Assembly: GCF_900101855.1 (NCBI RefSeq) | Contig: NZ_FMVC01000001.1 | Location: 62,001 to 126,000, forward strand | DNA length: 64,000 nucleotides | Reading direction: 5' to 3' | Origin: Flavobacterium anhuiense | GTDB lineage: Bacteria > Bacteroidota > Bacteroidia > Flavobacteriales > Flavobacteriaceae | Shown here: positions 14,282 through 22,193 of the stretch, piece after piece | Numbering within the stretch: the first letter of the stretch is position 1 | How the letters are laid out: every line of letters starts with the position of its first letter | Position numbers and translations under genes: made by a program | Notes under the pieces: model-generated | What the model saw: the letters and a program-made list of their open reading frames with translations, nothing else | The model's database searches: none | Told to the model about the DNA's origin: nothing

Positions 14282-16600
14282 TTGAAAAAAACATCTTATT
14301 TATTTGTCTTCTTATTTTTTCTAGCTCTTCCGCACTTTCTTTTCTCTCAGGAAAAAAAGCCTAAAGTCGTATTGGTCTTAAGCGGCGGCGGTGCAAAAGG
14401 AATTGCACATATTCCTCTTTTACAAAAACTAGATTCTTTACATATTGTTCCAGATCTTATTGTTGGAAACAGTATGGGAAGCATTATAGGTGGTTTATAT
14501 GCAATGGGATATTCTGGTGACAGTATAGAAAAAATCACTAAAGATATTTATTGGGATAAACTCTTAGGCGGAGGCCAATCATTACGAGCCGTAAGTGCTG
14601 AAGAAAAAAGAGAATTTCAAAGGTATTTGGTTGGAATAGGTGTTAAAGACGGAAAACTTAACAGCATTGGTTCTTTGTTAAATGATCAAAACTTAAGAGA
14701 ATATCTTTCCGAATTAACCTTTCCTGTTTACAATGTTAAAGATTTTGACAGTCTGCCGATTCCTTTCAGAGCTATGGCTACAGATTTGGTCGAAGGAAAA
14801 GAAGTTATTTTAAGCAAAGGAAGTTTATCTTACGCCATGCGTGCCAGCATGTCGTTGCCCGCTATCTTCAAACCAATGCCTTATGGAAAAACAGTTTTGG
14901 TCGATGGAGGAGTATTAAATAATTTCCCTACTGATGTCGCCAAACAAATGGGTGCCGATATTATTATTGGAAGTGATGTCGGAGGCGGAATGGAACCTGT
15001 AGATAAGCTTAACAATCTTATGACCATATTGATGCAGACTAGTATGTTTCCGAGTAACATCAAAAATCCTGCGAATCGTGATTTATGTACAATATTGGTT
15101 GATCACTTACCTAATCTTCGTTTTTCTACTGCCGATTTTACCAATAGCAACGAAATCTACAAAGACGGTAAAATTGCCACAAATCAAAATCTTCCCGCTT
15201 TAATCGCATTATCAGAAAAGTTAAAAGGATTTCAGCAGAGAACTCATAAACTGCCCGATATGCCAAATGAGTTTGTTCTCGATACAATTGTTTACAAAAA
15301 AATAAGTCCTGAAAATATGCCCCTCGTTGTTGGAAGGGCAAACCTTAAAACACATGTAAAATATACTACCAAAGATTTAATAGCAGGCATTAACAGAGCC
15401 ATGGGAACTAATCTTTTTGATGAGATTACGTATAATTATTTCATTAAAGACGAAGACAAATTAGGCATCACCTTATTCGGTTTTGAACGTGCTAAAAACC
15501 AATTAAATACCTCAATCCACTATGACACTTACAGAGGTGTTGGAATAATTTTTAACTACACAGGAAGAAATGTCCTTGCAGATGCATCGCGTCTTCTCTT
15601 AACCGTAGATATCGCTGAACAGCCAAAAGCAAGAATTAATTATCAGAAAAATTTTGGACAGCATAGAGAATGGTGGTGGATGTCGGAAGCTTATGGGGCT
15701 CTATTACGCCAGGAGATATATATCAATGGCAAAGCATCAGACAATATACTTTACAACACTCTTGAAATCAATAATGAGATAAACAGAAATTTAAATTCTC
15801 TAAAAAGTTATGTCGGTTTTGGACTAAACTACAGTTACACAAATCTAAAACCAAAATATGACCGCGAATACAATCCCAATTCTTTAAGCATCAATAACTA
15901 CAGCTTTAACAATATTGAATTCAACTTGCATTATTCTTATAATGACATGGATAAAGTTTTCTTTGCCACAGAAGGAACTATTATAAAATCAAATTTGGCA
16001 CGATCGTTTCTAACCGATCTTGATGTCTCACTTTACGATCCAGACCTTTCACGTGTTTCTGGCTCAACAAATGGCTACACCAAATTGGGCCTAACCTATG
16101 AAAAGAGATTACCCATAAAAAAGAAAATTACAGGAATTGTAGGATTCGATACTTATTTTATTTTTCAGGATAAAGTTAAAAATGAGGATCTTCCATTTTC
16201 AGGACTTGGCTATGCAGCAAAATATTTTATAGGTGGCATCATCCCAAATTCTGGCAGCAACCGTTTCTCATTTGCAGGGCTCCATGAGGACGAACTTAAT
16301 GTTACACAATATATGGGACTCAAACTTGGATCTCAAATAAACTTAACCGGAAAAATTTACCTCACCCCTCACTTCAATATTGCATCTGTCGGTTTTGACA
16401 CTTTTAACGACTATATAAACCATGCCTTTAATCCAAAAGGAAATTGGGATGATAATTTAGAAACTAGTCTTGTAATATCAGGAGGCGCAGCTATCTCTTA
16501 TCAGTCCATTTTAGGTCCAATTCATTTTGATACTTCTTGGATCAATAATATTGACAAAGTAAGATTATTTTTCAGCGTAGGATTATCACTAAACCCTTAA
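14282..16600 (+). CDS. patatin-like phospholipase with C-terminal outer-membrane barrel (type Vd-like)
   Basis: A 772-residue exported protein that starts with a TTG codon. The sequence after it is a clean signal peptide ending near FLFSQ, and no ATG lies in a suitable place. The patatin domain (about 28-320) has the oxyanion loop SGGGAKG, the nucleophile Ser64 in GNSMGS and the partner Asp208 in VDGG. A POTRA-like segment follows around 340-400, then a 16-strand-type barrel like BamA/surface antigen. It ends ILGPIHFDTSWINN and FFSVGLSLNP. This matches the PlpD/FplA type Vd layout, a lipase anchored by or passed through its own barrel. The lipid substrate is unknown. Confidence 0.9.
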   Translation: MKKTSYLFVFLFFLALPHFLFSQEKKPKVVLVLSGGGAKGIAHIPLLQKLDSLHIVPDLIVGNSMGSIIGGLYAMGYSGDSIEKITKDIYWDKLLGGGQSLRAVSAEEKREFQRYLVGIGVKDGKLNSIGSLLNDQNLREYLSELTFPVYNVKDFDSLPIPFRAMATDLVEGKEVILSKGSLSYAMRASMSLPAIFKPMPYGKTVLVDGGVLNNFPTDVAKQMGADIIIGSDVGGGMEPVDKLNNLMTILMQTSMFPSNIKNPANRDLCTILVDHLPNLRFSTADFTNSNEIYKDGKIATNQNLPALIALSEKLKGFQQRTHKLPDMPNEFVLDTIVYKKISPENMPLVVGRANLKTHVKYTTKDLIAGINRAMGTNLFDEITYNYFIKDEDKLGITLFGFERAKNQLNTSIHYDTYRGVGIIFNYTGRNVLADASRLLLTVDIAEQPKARINYQKNFGQHREWWWMSEAYGALLRQEIYINGKASDNILYNTLEINNEINRNLNSLKSYVGFGLNYSYTNLKPKYDREYNPNSLSINNYSFNNIEFNLHYSYNDMDKVFFATEGTIIKSNLARSFLTDLDVSLYDPDLSRVSGSTNGYTKLGLTYEKRLPIKKKITGIVGFDTYFIFQDKVKNEDLPFSGLGYAAKYFIGGIIPNSGSNRFSFAGLHEDELNVTQYMGLKLGSQINLTGKIYLTPHFNIASVGFDTFNDYINHAFNPKGNWDDNLETSLVISGGAAISYQSILGPIHFDTSWINNIDKVRLFFSVGLSLNP

Positions 16601-16913
16601 GACAAATAATCAAATAAGTAAAGAATGATAGTAAATTCGTTATAACACTTTCACAAAGACACAGAATCGCAAAATTTTATTTTAAGTTTATAATCTTTGT
16701 AAAGTTATTTGAGATCCTTCGGCTTAGCTCAAGAAGGCAAAATTGAGAAAAACCTTTGCGATTCTGCGTCTTTGCGAGATTAAAAAACATCGCGAACTTT
16801 GCGTATCCCCATAGTTATCGGGATTGCGCGGTTTGCGGTTAAAAAACTCAGCAAGTTTCGGATTTTAAACCTGCCAAAACCAATCGATCTTTGCCTTATA
16901 AAATGGAAGAAAA
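16601..16913. repeat. repeat-rich intergenic region with a long imperfect inverted repeat
   Basis: No gene is seen in this 313-base gap. Arms at 16652-16673 and 16755-16776 are inverted copies with 20 of 22 bases matching (core GACACAGAATCGCAAA). A GCAAGTTTCGGATTTT at 16851-16866 recurs in direct orientation at 17883-17898. The stretch around 16708-16735 resembles a CTTCG-rich dispersed repeat. Confidence 0.6.
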
Positions 16914-17756
16914 ATGAACACACAAGAAACCATTAATTATAACCGTATTGCAGAAGCAATTGATTATATCAAAGCAAATTTTAAAGATCAGCCTAATCTA
17001 GATGAAGTGGCAGAAAAAGTACATTTAAGTCCGTATCACTTTCAAAGGCTTTTTAGTGAATGGGCAGGAACTAGTCCGAAGAAATTTTTACAATATACAA
17101 GCATCGAACACGCCAAAAAATTACTCAAAGAACATCAGGCAACCGTTTCTGAAACTGCTTTTGAAACAGGATTATCAGGAACAAGTCGCCTTCATGATTT
17201 GTTTGTAAACATCGAAGGAATGACTCCTGCCGAATATAAAAACGGAGGAAAAAATCTTAAAATAAATTACAGTTTTGCCGAAAGTCCATTTGGAAATATT
17301 ATTGTTGCATCGACTTCAAAGGGTGTTTGTTTTATGGCTTTCGCCGAAGATGAATTAACCGGATTTCTTGCATTGAAAGATAAATTTCCGAATGCATCTT
17401 TTACTCAGAAACTAGATTTAGCGCAGCAAAATGCATTATTCATTTTCCAAAATGATTGGAGTAAATTATCAGAAATAAAACTGCATCTGAAAGGAACAGA
17501 CTTCCAACTAAAAGTTTGGGAAGCTTTGCTTAAAATCCCAATGGGACAGCTTTCTACTTACGGTTCGATTGCACACCAAATTCAAAAACCAAATGCATCG
17601 AGAGCGGTTGGAACTGCCATTGGAAATAATCCTGTTGCGTTTTTAATTCCGTGCCATCGCGTGATTCAGTCTTCTGGAACCTTTGGCGGCTATATGTGGG
17701 GAAATACCCGAAAAACAGCCATAATTGGCTGGGAAGGTGCACACATAAATCTTTAA
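16914..17756 (+). CDS. AraC-type regulator fused to O6-methylguanine-DNA methyltransferase (Ada-like)
   Basis: A 280-residue fusion. Residues about 10-110 are an AraC/XylS DNA-binding domain (NLDEVAEKVHLSPYHFQRLF and ETAFETGLSGTSRLHDLFV). Residues about 118-278 are the Ogt/AGT domain, with FQLKVWEALLKIPMGQLSTY and the suicide Cys247 in IPCHRVI, then SGTFGGYMWG. It repairs O6-alkylguanine and probably activates genes. It lacks the N-terminal zinc/methylphosphotriester domain of E. coli Ada. A separate protein of that family is encoded 1.8 kb downstream (19539-19784). The start at 16914 is directly before MNTQETINYNRIAEAI. Confidence 0.92.
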   Translation: MNTQETINYNRIAEAIDYIKANFKDQPNLDEVAEKVHLSPYHFQRLFSEWAGTSPKKFLQYTSIEHAKKLLKEHQATVSETAFETGLSGTSRLHDLFVNIEGMTPAEYKNGGKNLKINYSFAESPFGNIIVASTSKGVCFMAFAEDELTGFLALKDKFPNASFTQKLDLAQQNALFIFQNDWSKLSEIKLHLKGTDFQLKVWEALLKIPMGQLSTYGSIAHQIQKPNASRAVGTAIGNNPVAFLIPCHRVIQSSGTFGGYMWGNTRKTAIIGWEGAHINL

Positions 17757-17764
17757 TTTTTTTA

Positions 17765-17826
17765 GCCACGAATTCACGAATTATTTTTAAAATCTATGTG
17801 CATAGAATTAGTTTAATTCGTGAATT
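17765..17826. repeat. hairpin repeat, copy 1
   Basis: AATTCACGAATTA (17771-17783) pairs with TAATTCGTGAATT (17814-17826). The 34 bases at 17765-17798 recur exactly, in inverted orientation, at 19447-19480. The downstream stretch to 17900 is further CTTCG- and CGGG-rich repeat-like DNA without a gene. Confidence 0.8.
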
Positions 17827-17944
17827 ACTTCGTCCGTTCGCTATCACTCGGGTCATGGCGAAAAATCCCAAATCTCAAAACCGCAAGTTTCGGATTTTTT
17901 ACCCTTTCCGATTTTAGAAACTTTGCATTCTAAAATCATACGAA

Positions 17945-18700
17945 ATGGAAAAACTAAAAAACAAAACCGCTTTTATCACAGGCGGAACCAACGGAATGGG
18001 ATTTGCAACTGCTCAAGAATTTATCAATAATGGAGCAAAAGTAATCATAACCGGACGCAGTGAAAAAACAGTAAATAAGGCCGTTGAAGAATTGGGAAAA
18101 AACGCAATAGGAATTGTATCGAACGCGGGAAGGTTATCTGATATTTTCGAACTTCAAAATCAGATAAAAAAGCATGCCGATAAAATAGATGTTTTGTTTG
18201 TAAATGCTGGATATGGAAAATTCAATTCTATTGAAAATGTCACAATCGAAGAATTTGATGAAGTTTTTGATATGCTGGTTAAAGGAACTTTTTTTACCGT
18301 ACAGCAGATTTTGCCATTAATGCCCGAAGGAAGTTCAATTATTTTAAATACTACTTTTTTAACCGATATCGGCCAGTCCAATATATCAATTTATACAGCT
18401 GCAAAAGCTGCTGTTCAATCTTTTATCAAAACTTTTGCCGCTGAATGCACTTCAAAAAAAATACGCGTAAACGGAATCAGTCCAGGTTACATTGCCACAA
18501 ATATTTTCAATAATACAGGTATGAGTCAGGAAAATATCCAAAATACAATCGATGCCGTTACACCTTCTCTACCGTTTCAACGTTTTGGAGAACCATCTGA
18601 AATTGCCAAAACAGCACTTTTTCTAGCTTCAGATGATGCTTCTTACATTCACGGAATCGAAATAAGAGTTGATGGCGGTTTATCAAAAACAAAACCATGA
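17945..18700 (+). CDS. SDR family oxidoreductase
   Basis: A 251-residue short-chain dehydrogenase. The NAD(P)-binding motif TGGTNGMGFATA is at residues 12-23, VNAGYGKFN near 84-92 corresponds to the NAG motif, and the catalytic YTAAKAA lies near 150-156. GISPGYIATNIF and a C-terminal HGIEIRVDGGLSK complete the classical pattern. The substrate cannot be inferred. Its stop overlaps the start of the oxygenase gene (ATGA), so the two form a coupled pair. They lie between two copies of the same hairpin repeat. Confidence 0.93.
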   Translation: MEKLKNKTAFITGGTNGMGFATAQEFINNGAKVIITGRSEKTVNKAVEELGKNAIGIVSNAGRLSDIFELQNQIKKHADKIDVLFVNAGYGKFNSIENVTIEEFDEVFDMLVKGTFFTVQQILPLMPEGSSIILNTTFLTDIGQSNISIYTAAKAAVQSFIKTFAAECTSKKIRVNGISPGYIATNIFNNTGMSQENIQNTIDAVTPSLPFQRFGEPSEIAKTALFLASDDASYIHGIEIRVDGGLSKTKP

Positions 18701-19401
18701 AAACAAAAATAGAATCTCTAAACTGGGAGAGCATCACCGAATCTATGCACGAAAATGGATTCGCAATCATTCCAAAAGTGCTTAATAATGAACAATGCGA
18801 AGACTTAAAATTCGATTATGACAATCCAAATTTATATAGAAAAATAGTTGTAATGGAACGTTATAGATTTGGTTTAGGCGAATACAAATATTTCAATTAT
18901 CCGCTTCCAGATTTAATCCAAAACATTCGAACTTTAATTTATCCCAAATTGGCACCAATCGCAAATGCATGGATGAAAGCTTTAAATATAGACACGACAT
19001 TTCCAGCAAAACATGATGATTTGCTAAAACAATGTCATGCCAATAATCAGCTGAAAGCTACAATTTTAATTCTGAAATATGGCAAAAGCGGTTTTAATAC
19101 TTTACATCAGGATTTGTATGGAGATGTTTATTTTCCTATTCAAATTGTGCTTTTTCTAAATGAACCTGATGAAGATTTTACTGGCGGTGAATTTGTTTTA
19201 ACACAACAAACGCCAAGAGCACAATCTAAAGCGATTGTTTTAAAACCAAAAAAAGGAGATATTTTGATTTTTACCACCAACTTCAGACCTGTAAAAGGCA
19301 CGAAAGGTTATTATCGCGTGAATATGAAACATGGCGTAAGCGAAGTCCATTCGGGTGAAAGATATACATTGGGAATTATTTTTCATGATGCCCTTTCGTG
19401 A
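18697..19401 (+). CDS. 2-oxoglutarate/Fe(II)-dependent oxygenase
   Basis: A 234-residue double-stranded beta-helix oxygenase. The iron-binding HxD is in GFNTLHQDLYGD near residues 131-142. The distal His and the 2-oxoglutarate-binding Arg are expected in RVNMKHGVSEVHSGERYTLG near 207-226. The layout resembles prolyl-hydroxylase-like 2OG-FeII_Oxy proteins often annotated next to alkylation-repair genes. The start overlaps the SDR stop by four bases, indicating one transcript. Its position between the Ada-like regulator and alkB suggests a DNA- or damage-related role, which is only inferred. Confidence 0.88.
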   Translation: MKTKIESLNWESITESMHENGFAIIPKVLNNEQCEDLKFDYDNPNLYRKIVVMERYRFGLGEYKYFNYPLPDLIQNIRTLIYPKLAPIANAWMKALNIDTTFPAKHDDLLKQCHANNQLKATILILKYGKSGFNTLHQDLYGDVYFPIQIVLFLNEPDEDFTGGEFVLTQQTPRAQSKAIVLKPKKGDILIFTTNFRPVKGTKGYYRVNMKHGVSEVHSGERYTLGIIFHDALS

Positions 19402-19412
19402 ATATTTTTTCT

Positions 19413-19480
19413 GCCACGAATTCACAAATTAAACAAATTCGATCCGCATAGATTTTAAAAATAATTCGTGAATTCGTGGC
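19413..19480. repeat. hairpin repeat, copy 2
   Basis: GCCACGAATTCACAAATTA (19413-19431) pairs with TAATTCGTGAATTCGTGGC (19462-19480), with one mismatch. The right arm and its flank, 19447-19480, are the exact inverted copy of 17765-17798. Confidence 0.8.
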
Positions 19481-19538
19481 GGAAAAACTTTAAACGCACT
19501 GCAGTGCGTCTCTACGATAAAAAAAACGAAAAAAACAA

Positions 19539-19784
19539 ATGCTGCAACACAACAAAATAACCGATTCAGAACTTCGAAATAAAATTAAAAATGGCGAAAT
19601 TTGTTTCGGTGGCAACCAAAAATTAAAAATCTACGGAACACTTAAATGTTCTTCGGGAAAAAGAATGAAAACGGAAAATCGTGTCTTCTTTTCTTCTGAA
19701 AAAGATGCCAAACAAAATGGTTTCAGGCCTTGTGGTCATTGTATGAAATCAGACTATCAAAAATGGAAAAATGGACTTATTTAA
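19539..19784 (+). CDS. stand-alone Ada-type metal-binding domain protein
   Basis: An 81-residue protein that corresponds to the N-terminal zinc/methylphosphotriester domain of Ada. It has KIYGTLKCSSGKRMK near residues 30-44 and FRPCGHCM near 62-69. Cys37, Cys65 and Cys68 correspond to Ada Cys38, Cys69 and Cys72, so the methyl-accepting position is kept. The position of Ada Cys42 is Lys41 here, which leaves three cysteines; His67 might serve as an extra ligand. It overlaps alkB by 14 bases. It may act as a damage sensor for the separate AraC-Ogt protein, which is inference. Confidence 0.83.
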   Translation: MLQHNKITDSELRNKIKNGEICFGGNQKLKIYGTLKCSSGKRMKTENRVFFSSEKDAKQNGFRPCGHCMKSDYQKWKNGLI

Positions 19785-20379
19785 TCCGCAAATAGACGAA
19801 ACAACAAATCTGCTTCCGAAAGATGGAACGGTGAATTATTACGGAAAACTATTTTCGAGAACAGACGCCGACTTCTACCGTGATATTTTATTAAATACAA
19901 TTGAATGGAAAAATGATGAAGCCGTCATCTTTGGTAAATTAATTTTGACCAAACGAAAAGTTGCGTGGTATGGCGATCAGGAATTTGAATACACGTATTC
20001 GAATATTACCAAAAAAGCTTTGCCTTGGACTCCTGAACTTTTAGAATTAAAAAAAATTATCGAAGAAAAAACAGGAGAAACTTTCAATTCTTGCCTTCTG
20101 AATTTATATCACACTGGAGAAGAAGGAATGGCTTGGCACAGCGATGCCGAAAAAGATTTAAAGAAAAATGGCGCAATTGGATCGGTAAGTTTTGGTGCCG
20201 AACGCAAATTTGCTTTAAAACATAAAGAATCTAAAGAAACCGTTTCTCTGATTTTAGAACATGGAAGCTTGCTGGTTATGAAAGATGAAACACAAACACA
20301 TTGGCTTCACAGGCTTCCTCCAACAAAAAGTACTCAGAAACCAAGAGTTAATTTGACTTTTAGAACCATTGTGAGATAG
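19771..20379 (+). CDS. alkB: AlkB-family DNA/RNA demethylase
   Basis: A 202-residue 2-oxoglutarate/Fe(II) dioxygenase of the ALKBH2/3-like type. Iron ligands His123 and Asp125 are in MAWHSDAEKDL, the distal His (177 or 180) is in THWLHRLPP, and the 2-oxoglutarate-binding arginines are in KPRVNLTFRTI at the C-terminus. LILTKRKVAWYGD and SCLLNLYHTGEEGM are also typical. It removes methyl groups from 1-methyladenine and 3-methylcytosine. Translation is probably coupled to the preceding Ada-domain gene, which it overlaps by 14 bases. Confidence 0.95.
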   Translation: MDLFNPQIDETTNLLPKDGTVNYYGKLFSRTDADFYRDILLNTIEWKNDEAVIFGKLILTKRKVAWYGDQEFEYTYSNITKKALPWTPELLELKKIIEEKTGETFNSCLLNLYHTGEEGMAWHSDAEKDLKKNGAIGSVSFGAERKFALKHKESKETVSLILEHGSLLVMKDETQTHWLHRLPPTKSTQKPRVNLTFRTIVR

Positions 20380-20383
20380 AAGT

Positions 20384-20704
20384 TTACTTCTTTTGCGAAG
20401 CCACAGTTTCATAAGATCGTATCAAAGCATCTTCAAACATTTCTGGTCTTACTCTTGAAAGCTCGACAATTGTCCAGCCTTGTTTTCCCCATTTATTTGG
20501 AATTGGATAAAAAATCTTTTCGCTTGACGCACAAAAAACCGACTGATCGATTTCGTTTAATTTTAAAACGGCATGATTATTTTTTTCGTCAAAAGTGGCA
20601 AAAATCTTCTTTTTAACCCGAAAGGAAGTTTTCTCAAAATGAGGTTCTTCAGTTGCATTAGGAAATGATAACGCTAATTTTCTAAAGTTTTCAATTGTAA
20701 TCAT
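20384..20704 (-). CDS. MmcQ/YjbR family protein
   Basis: A 106-residue cytoplasmic protein with the family pattern: LALSFPNATEEPHFEKTSFR near residues 10-29, KIFATFDEKNNHAVLKL near 33-49, and WGKQGWTIVELSRV near 72-85. The fold is CyaY-like and is often described as DNA-binding, but no firm function is known. It converges on alkB with only four bases between the stops. Confidence 0.9.
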   Translation of the reverse strand: MITIENFRKLALSFPNATEEPHFEKTSFRVKKKIFATFDEKNNHAVLKLNEIDQSVFCASSEKIFYPIPNKWGKQGWTIVELSRVRPEMFEDALIRSYETVASQKK

Positions 20705-20719
20705 ATCGGCTTTTTTATC

Positions 20720-20752
20720 AGATCTAACAGGTTTTAAAAACCTTTTAGATCT
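20720..20752. repeat. palindromic hairpin between the YjbR and Nudix-regulator genes
   Basis: AGATCTAACAGGTTTT (20720-20735) and AAACCTTTTAGATCT (20738-20752) form an imperfect stem. There is no U-tract in the minus direction, so it is listed as a hairpin and not as a terminator. Confidence 0.5.
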
Positions 20753-20767
20753 ACGTTATGTTAAATT

Positions 20768-21523
20768 TTACCAACCTTGATTTAATCCGTTCTTCAAAAC
20801 TTCTTCATATTTATCTTTATCAAAAGAATACAAGTTTGGAGCTTTGTGCGCCACATTGCTTTTCTTTTCGTCAAGTTTTGTCAGGATTCCGATATTGGTG
20901 ATTTTACGCAAAAAATTTCGGCGATCCAGCTTTTTGTCCAAAATCGTTTCATATAATTTTTGCAATTCTGGAATAGTAAATTTCTCTGGCAATAAGTTGT
21001 AACCAATTGGCATTAAATTCAATTCTATTCTTAAAGTGTCCAAAGCTTTATCCAAAATTTCACGATGATCTAAAATAAGTTCTGGAACTTCTTTGTGCTC
21101 AATCCATTCAACAACTTCAAATCTGCCTGCCGGATTTGGATGAATTTTAGAAAAATCTACCAAAGCATAATAGCCAATCGTCACAAAACGTCGGGTGAGC
21201 CACTTCGCTTTTTCTTCTTCAATTTGAAAGTATTCCAGCGTTTTTTTATCAAAATGCTGATCATTTCGATTCACTTTTCCAAAAGTTGCAAATTGCCTTA
21301 AAAACACTCCATCAACACCAGTTCTACTATTCAGCACTGTAATCGCCGCAGCATCTATGTCCTGATCAACAGGAATAAATCCGCCAGGCAAAGACCATTT
21401 ATTGGCTCTTTCTACTTTAATCAATAAAACTTTTAACTGATTATCGTGAAAACCAAAAATAACACAGTCTATAGAGAGTCCAGGCTGATAGTTTTCGTTG
21501 TTATCTAAAATGTCTTTTAACAT
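20768..21523 (-). CDS. Nudix-fold transcriptional regulator (NrtR/AraR-like)
   Basis: The ATG at 21523 gives 251 residues. The in-frame TTG just upstream is less likely. The N-terminal ~140 residues are a Nudix fold (CVIFGFHDNQLKVLLIKV, WSLPGGFIPVDQDID). The Nudix box is dead: the catalytic REUxEE is replaced by TVLNSR and the preceding Glu by Gln. The C-terminal ~90 residues form a winged helix-turn-helix (FTIPELQKLYETILDKKLDR, NFLRKITNIGILTKL). This is the layout of NrtR/AraR regulators, in which the Nudix domain binds an effector such as ADP-ribose or a sugar. The effector is unknown here. It could regulate a distant sugar or NAD pathway. Confidence 0.85.
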   Translation of the reverse strand: MLKDILDNNENYQPGLSIDCVIFGFHDNQLKVLLIKVERANKWSLPGGFIPVDQDIDAAAITVLNSRTGVDGVFLRQFATFGKVNRNDQHFDKKTLEYFQIEEEKAKWLTRRFVTIGYYALVDFSKIHPNPAGRFEVVEWIEHKEVPELILDHREILDKALDTLRIELNLMPIGYNLLPEKFTIPELQKLYETILDKKLDRRNFLRKITNIGILTKLDEKKSNVAHKAPNLYSFDKDKYEEVLKNGLNQGW

Positions 21524-21784
21524 CAAAATCTTATAAATTTTCTTTTAATAACTCTGCAATTTACTTCAATTTTAGAAAACTAAAGTGATTTTCAATTAAA
21601 TCAGAAGTGTCGAAATTACAATTTTAACGAAAATTTAAATTCAAATTTAAAAAAAATAAGTACATTGCGTCAGAATAACACATTAATGATTTCGATTGTT
21701 AAAATTGAAAACAAAAAACAACAAAAAATAATACCAACTACCATTTATCTTCAAAGTGAGTGTAGAAATTAAATGTAGAAAGTT

Positions 21785-22042
21785 ATGAATGCCAATCCTT
21801 TAAAAAATTTTAATCAAAAGATTAGAAGTAAAATTCTAAATTCTTTTGGATTTGTTTCTAAAACCTATCTCTTAGAAGCTTCATTGAAATACAGTGAAGA
21901 ACAGGAAAGAATTTTCAATGAGATGATTATTGAAACTGATGCGAAAAACAAAAAAGAAAAGCAAGAAGCATTCGATAAAGCTTTGTATGCTTCTTATAAA
22001 GGAATTGGCGCTATGGATTTTGTAAATACTGTTATAAAATAA
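21785..22042 (+). CDS. small hypothetical protein
   Basis: An 85-residue charged protein, predicted helical, with no signal peptide or membrane segment. The middle is rich in Glu and Lys (KYSEEQERIFNEMIIETD, KNKKEKQEAFDKALY). I do not recognise a family. It has a strong terminator directly after it and a long AT-rich upstream region, so it looks like a real, independently transcribed gene. The 258-base upstream gap contains no other ORF. Confidence 0.65.
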   Translation: MNANPLKNFNQKIRSKILNSFGFVSKTYLLEASLKYSEEQERIFNEMIIETDAKNKKEKQEAFDKALYASYKGIGAMDFVNTVIK

Positions 22043-22070
22043 CCCTGTCCTGTTTATAATTTATAATGTG

Positions 22071-22098
22071 GCCTCACTCTTTAGTGAGGCTTTTTTTT
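22071..22098 (+). terminator. intrinsic terminator of the 85-residue protein gene
   Basis: GCCTCAC (22071-22077) and GTGAGGC (22084-22090) with a six-base loop, followed by eight T residues. Confidence 0.9.
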
Positions 22099-22193
22099 AT
22101 TATAAATTTCACATCATTATGAAAGAAAATCATTATTTATTAATTATTTTAGCCTTTTTTAAAAGTAAGAATATACCCCTATAGAAAAAGTAC

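Noticed and set aside
17765..19480. Insertion sequence bounded by inverted repeats
   Set aside because: No transposase lies between the repeats, only an SDR and an oxygenase, and each repeat is a hairpin by itself. It is reported as a repeat pair, not as an IS.
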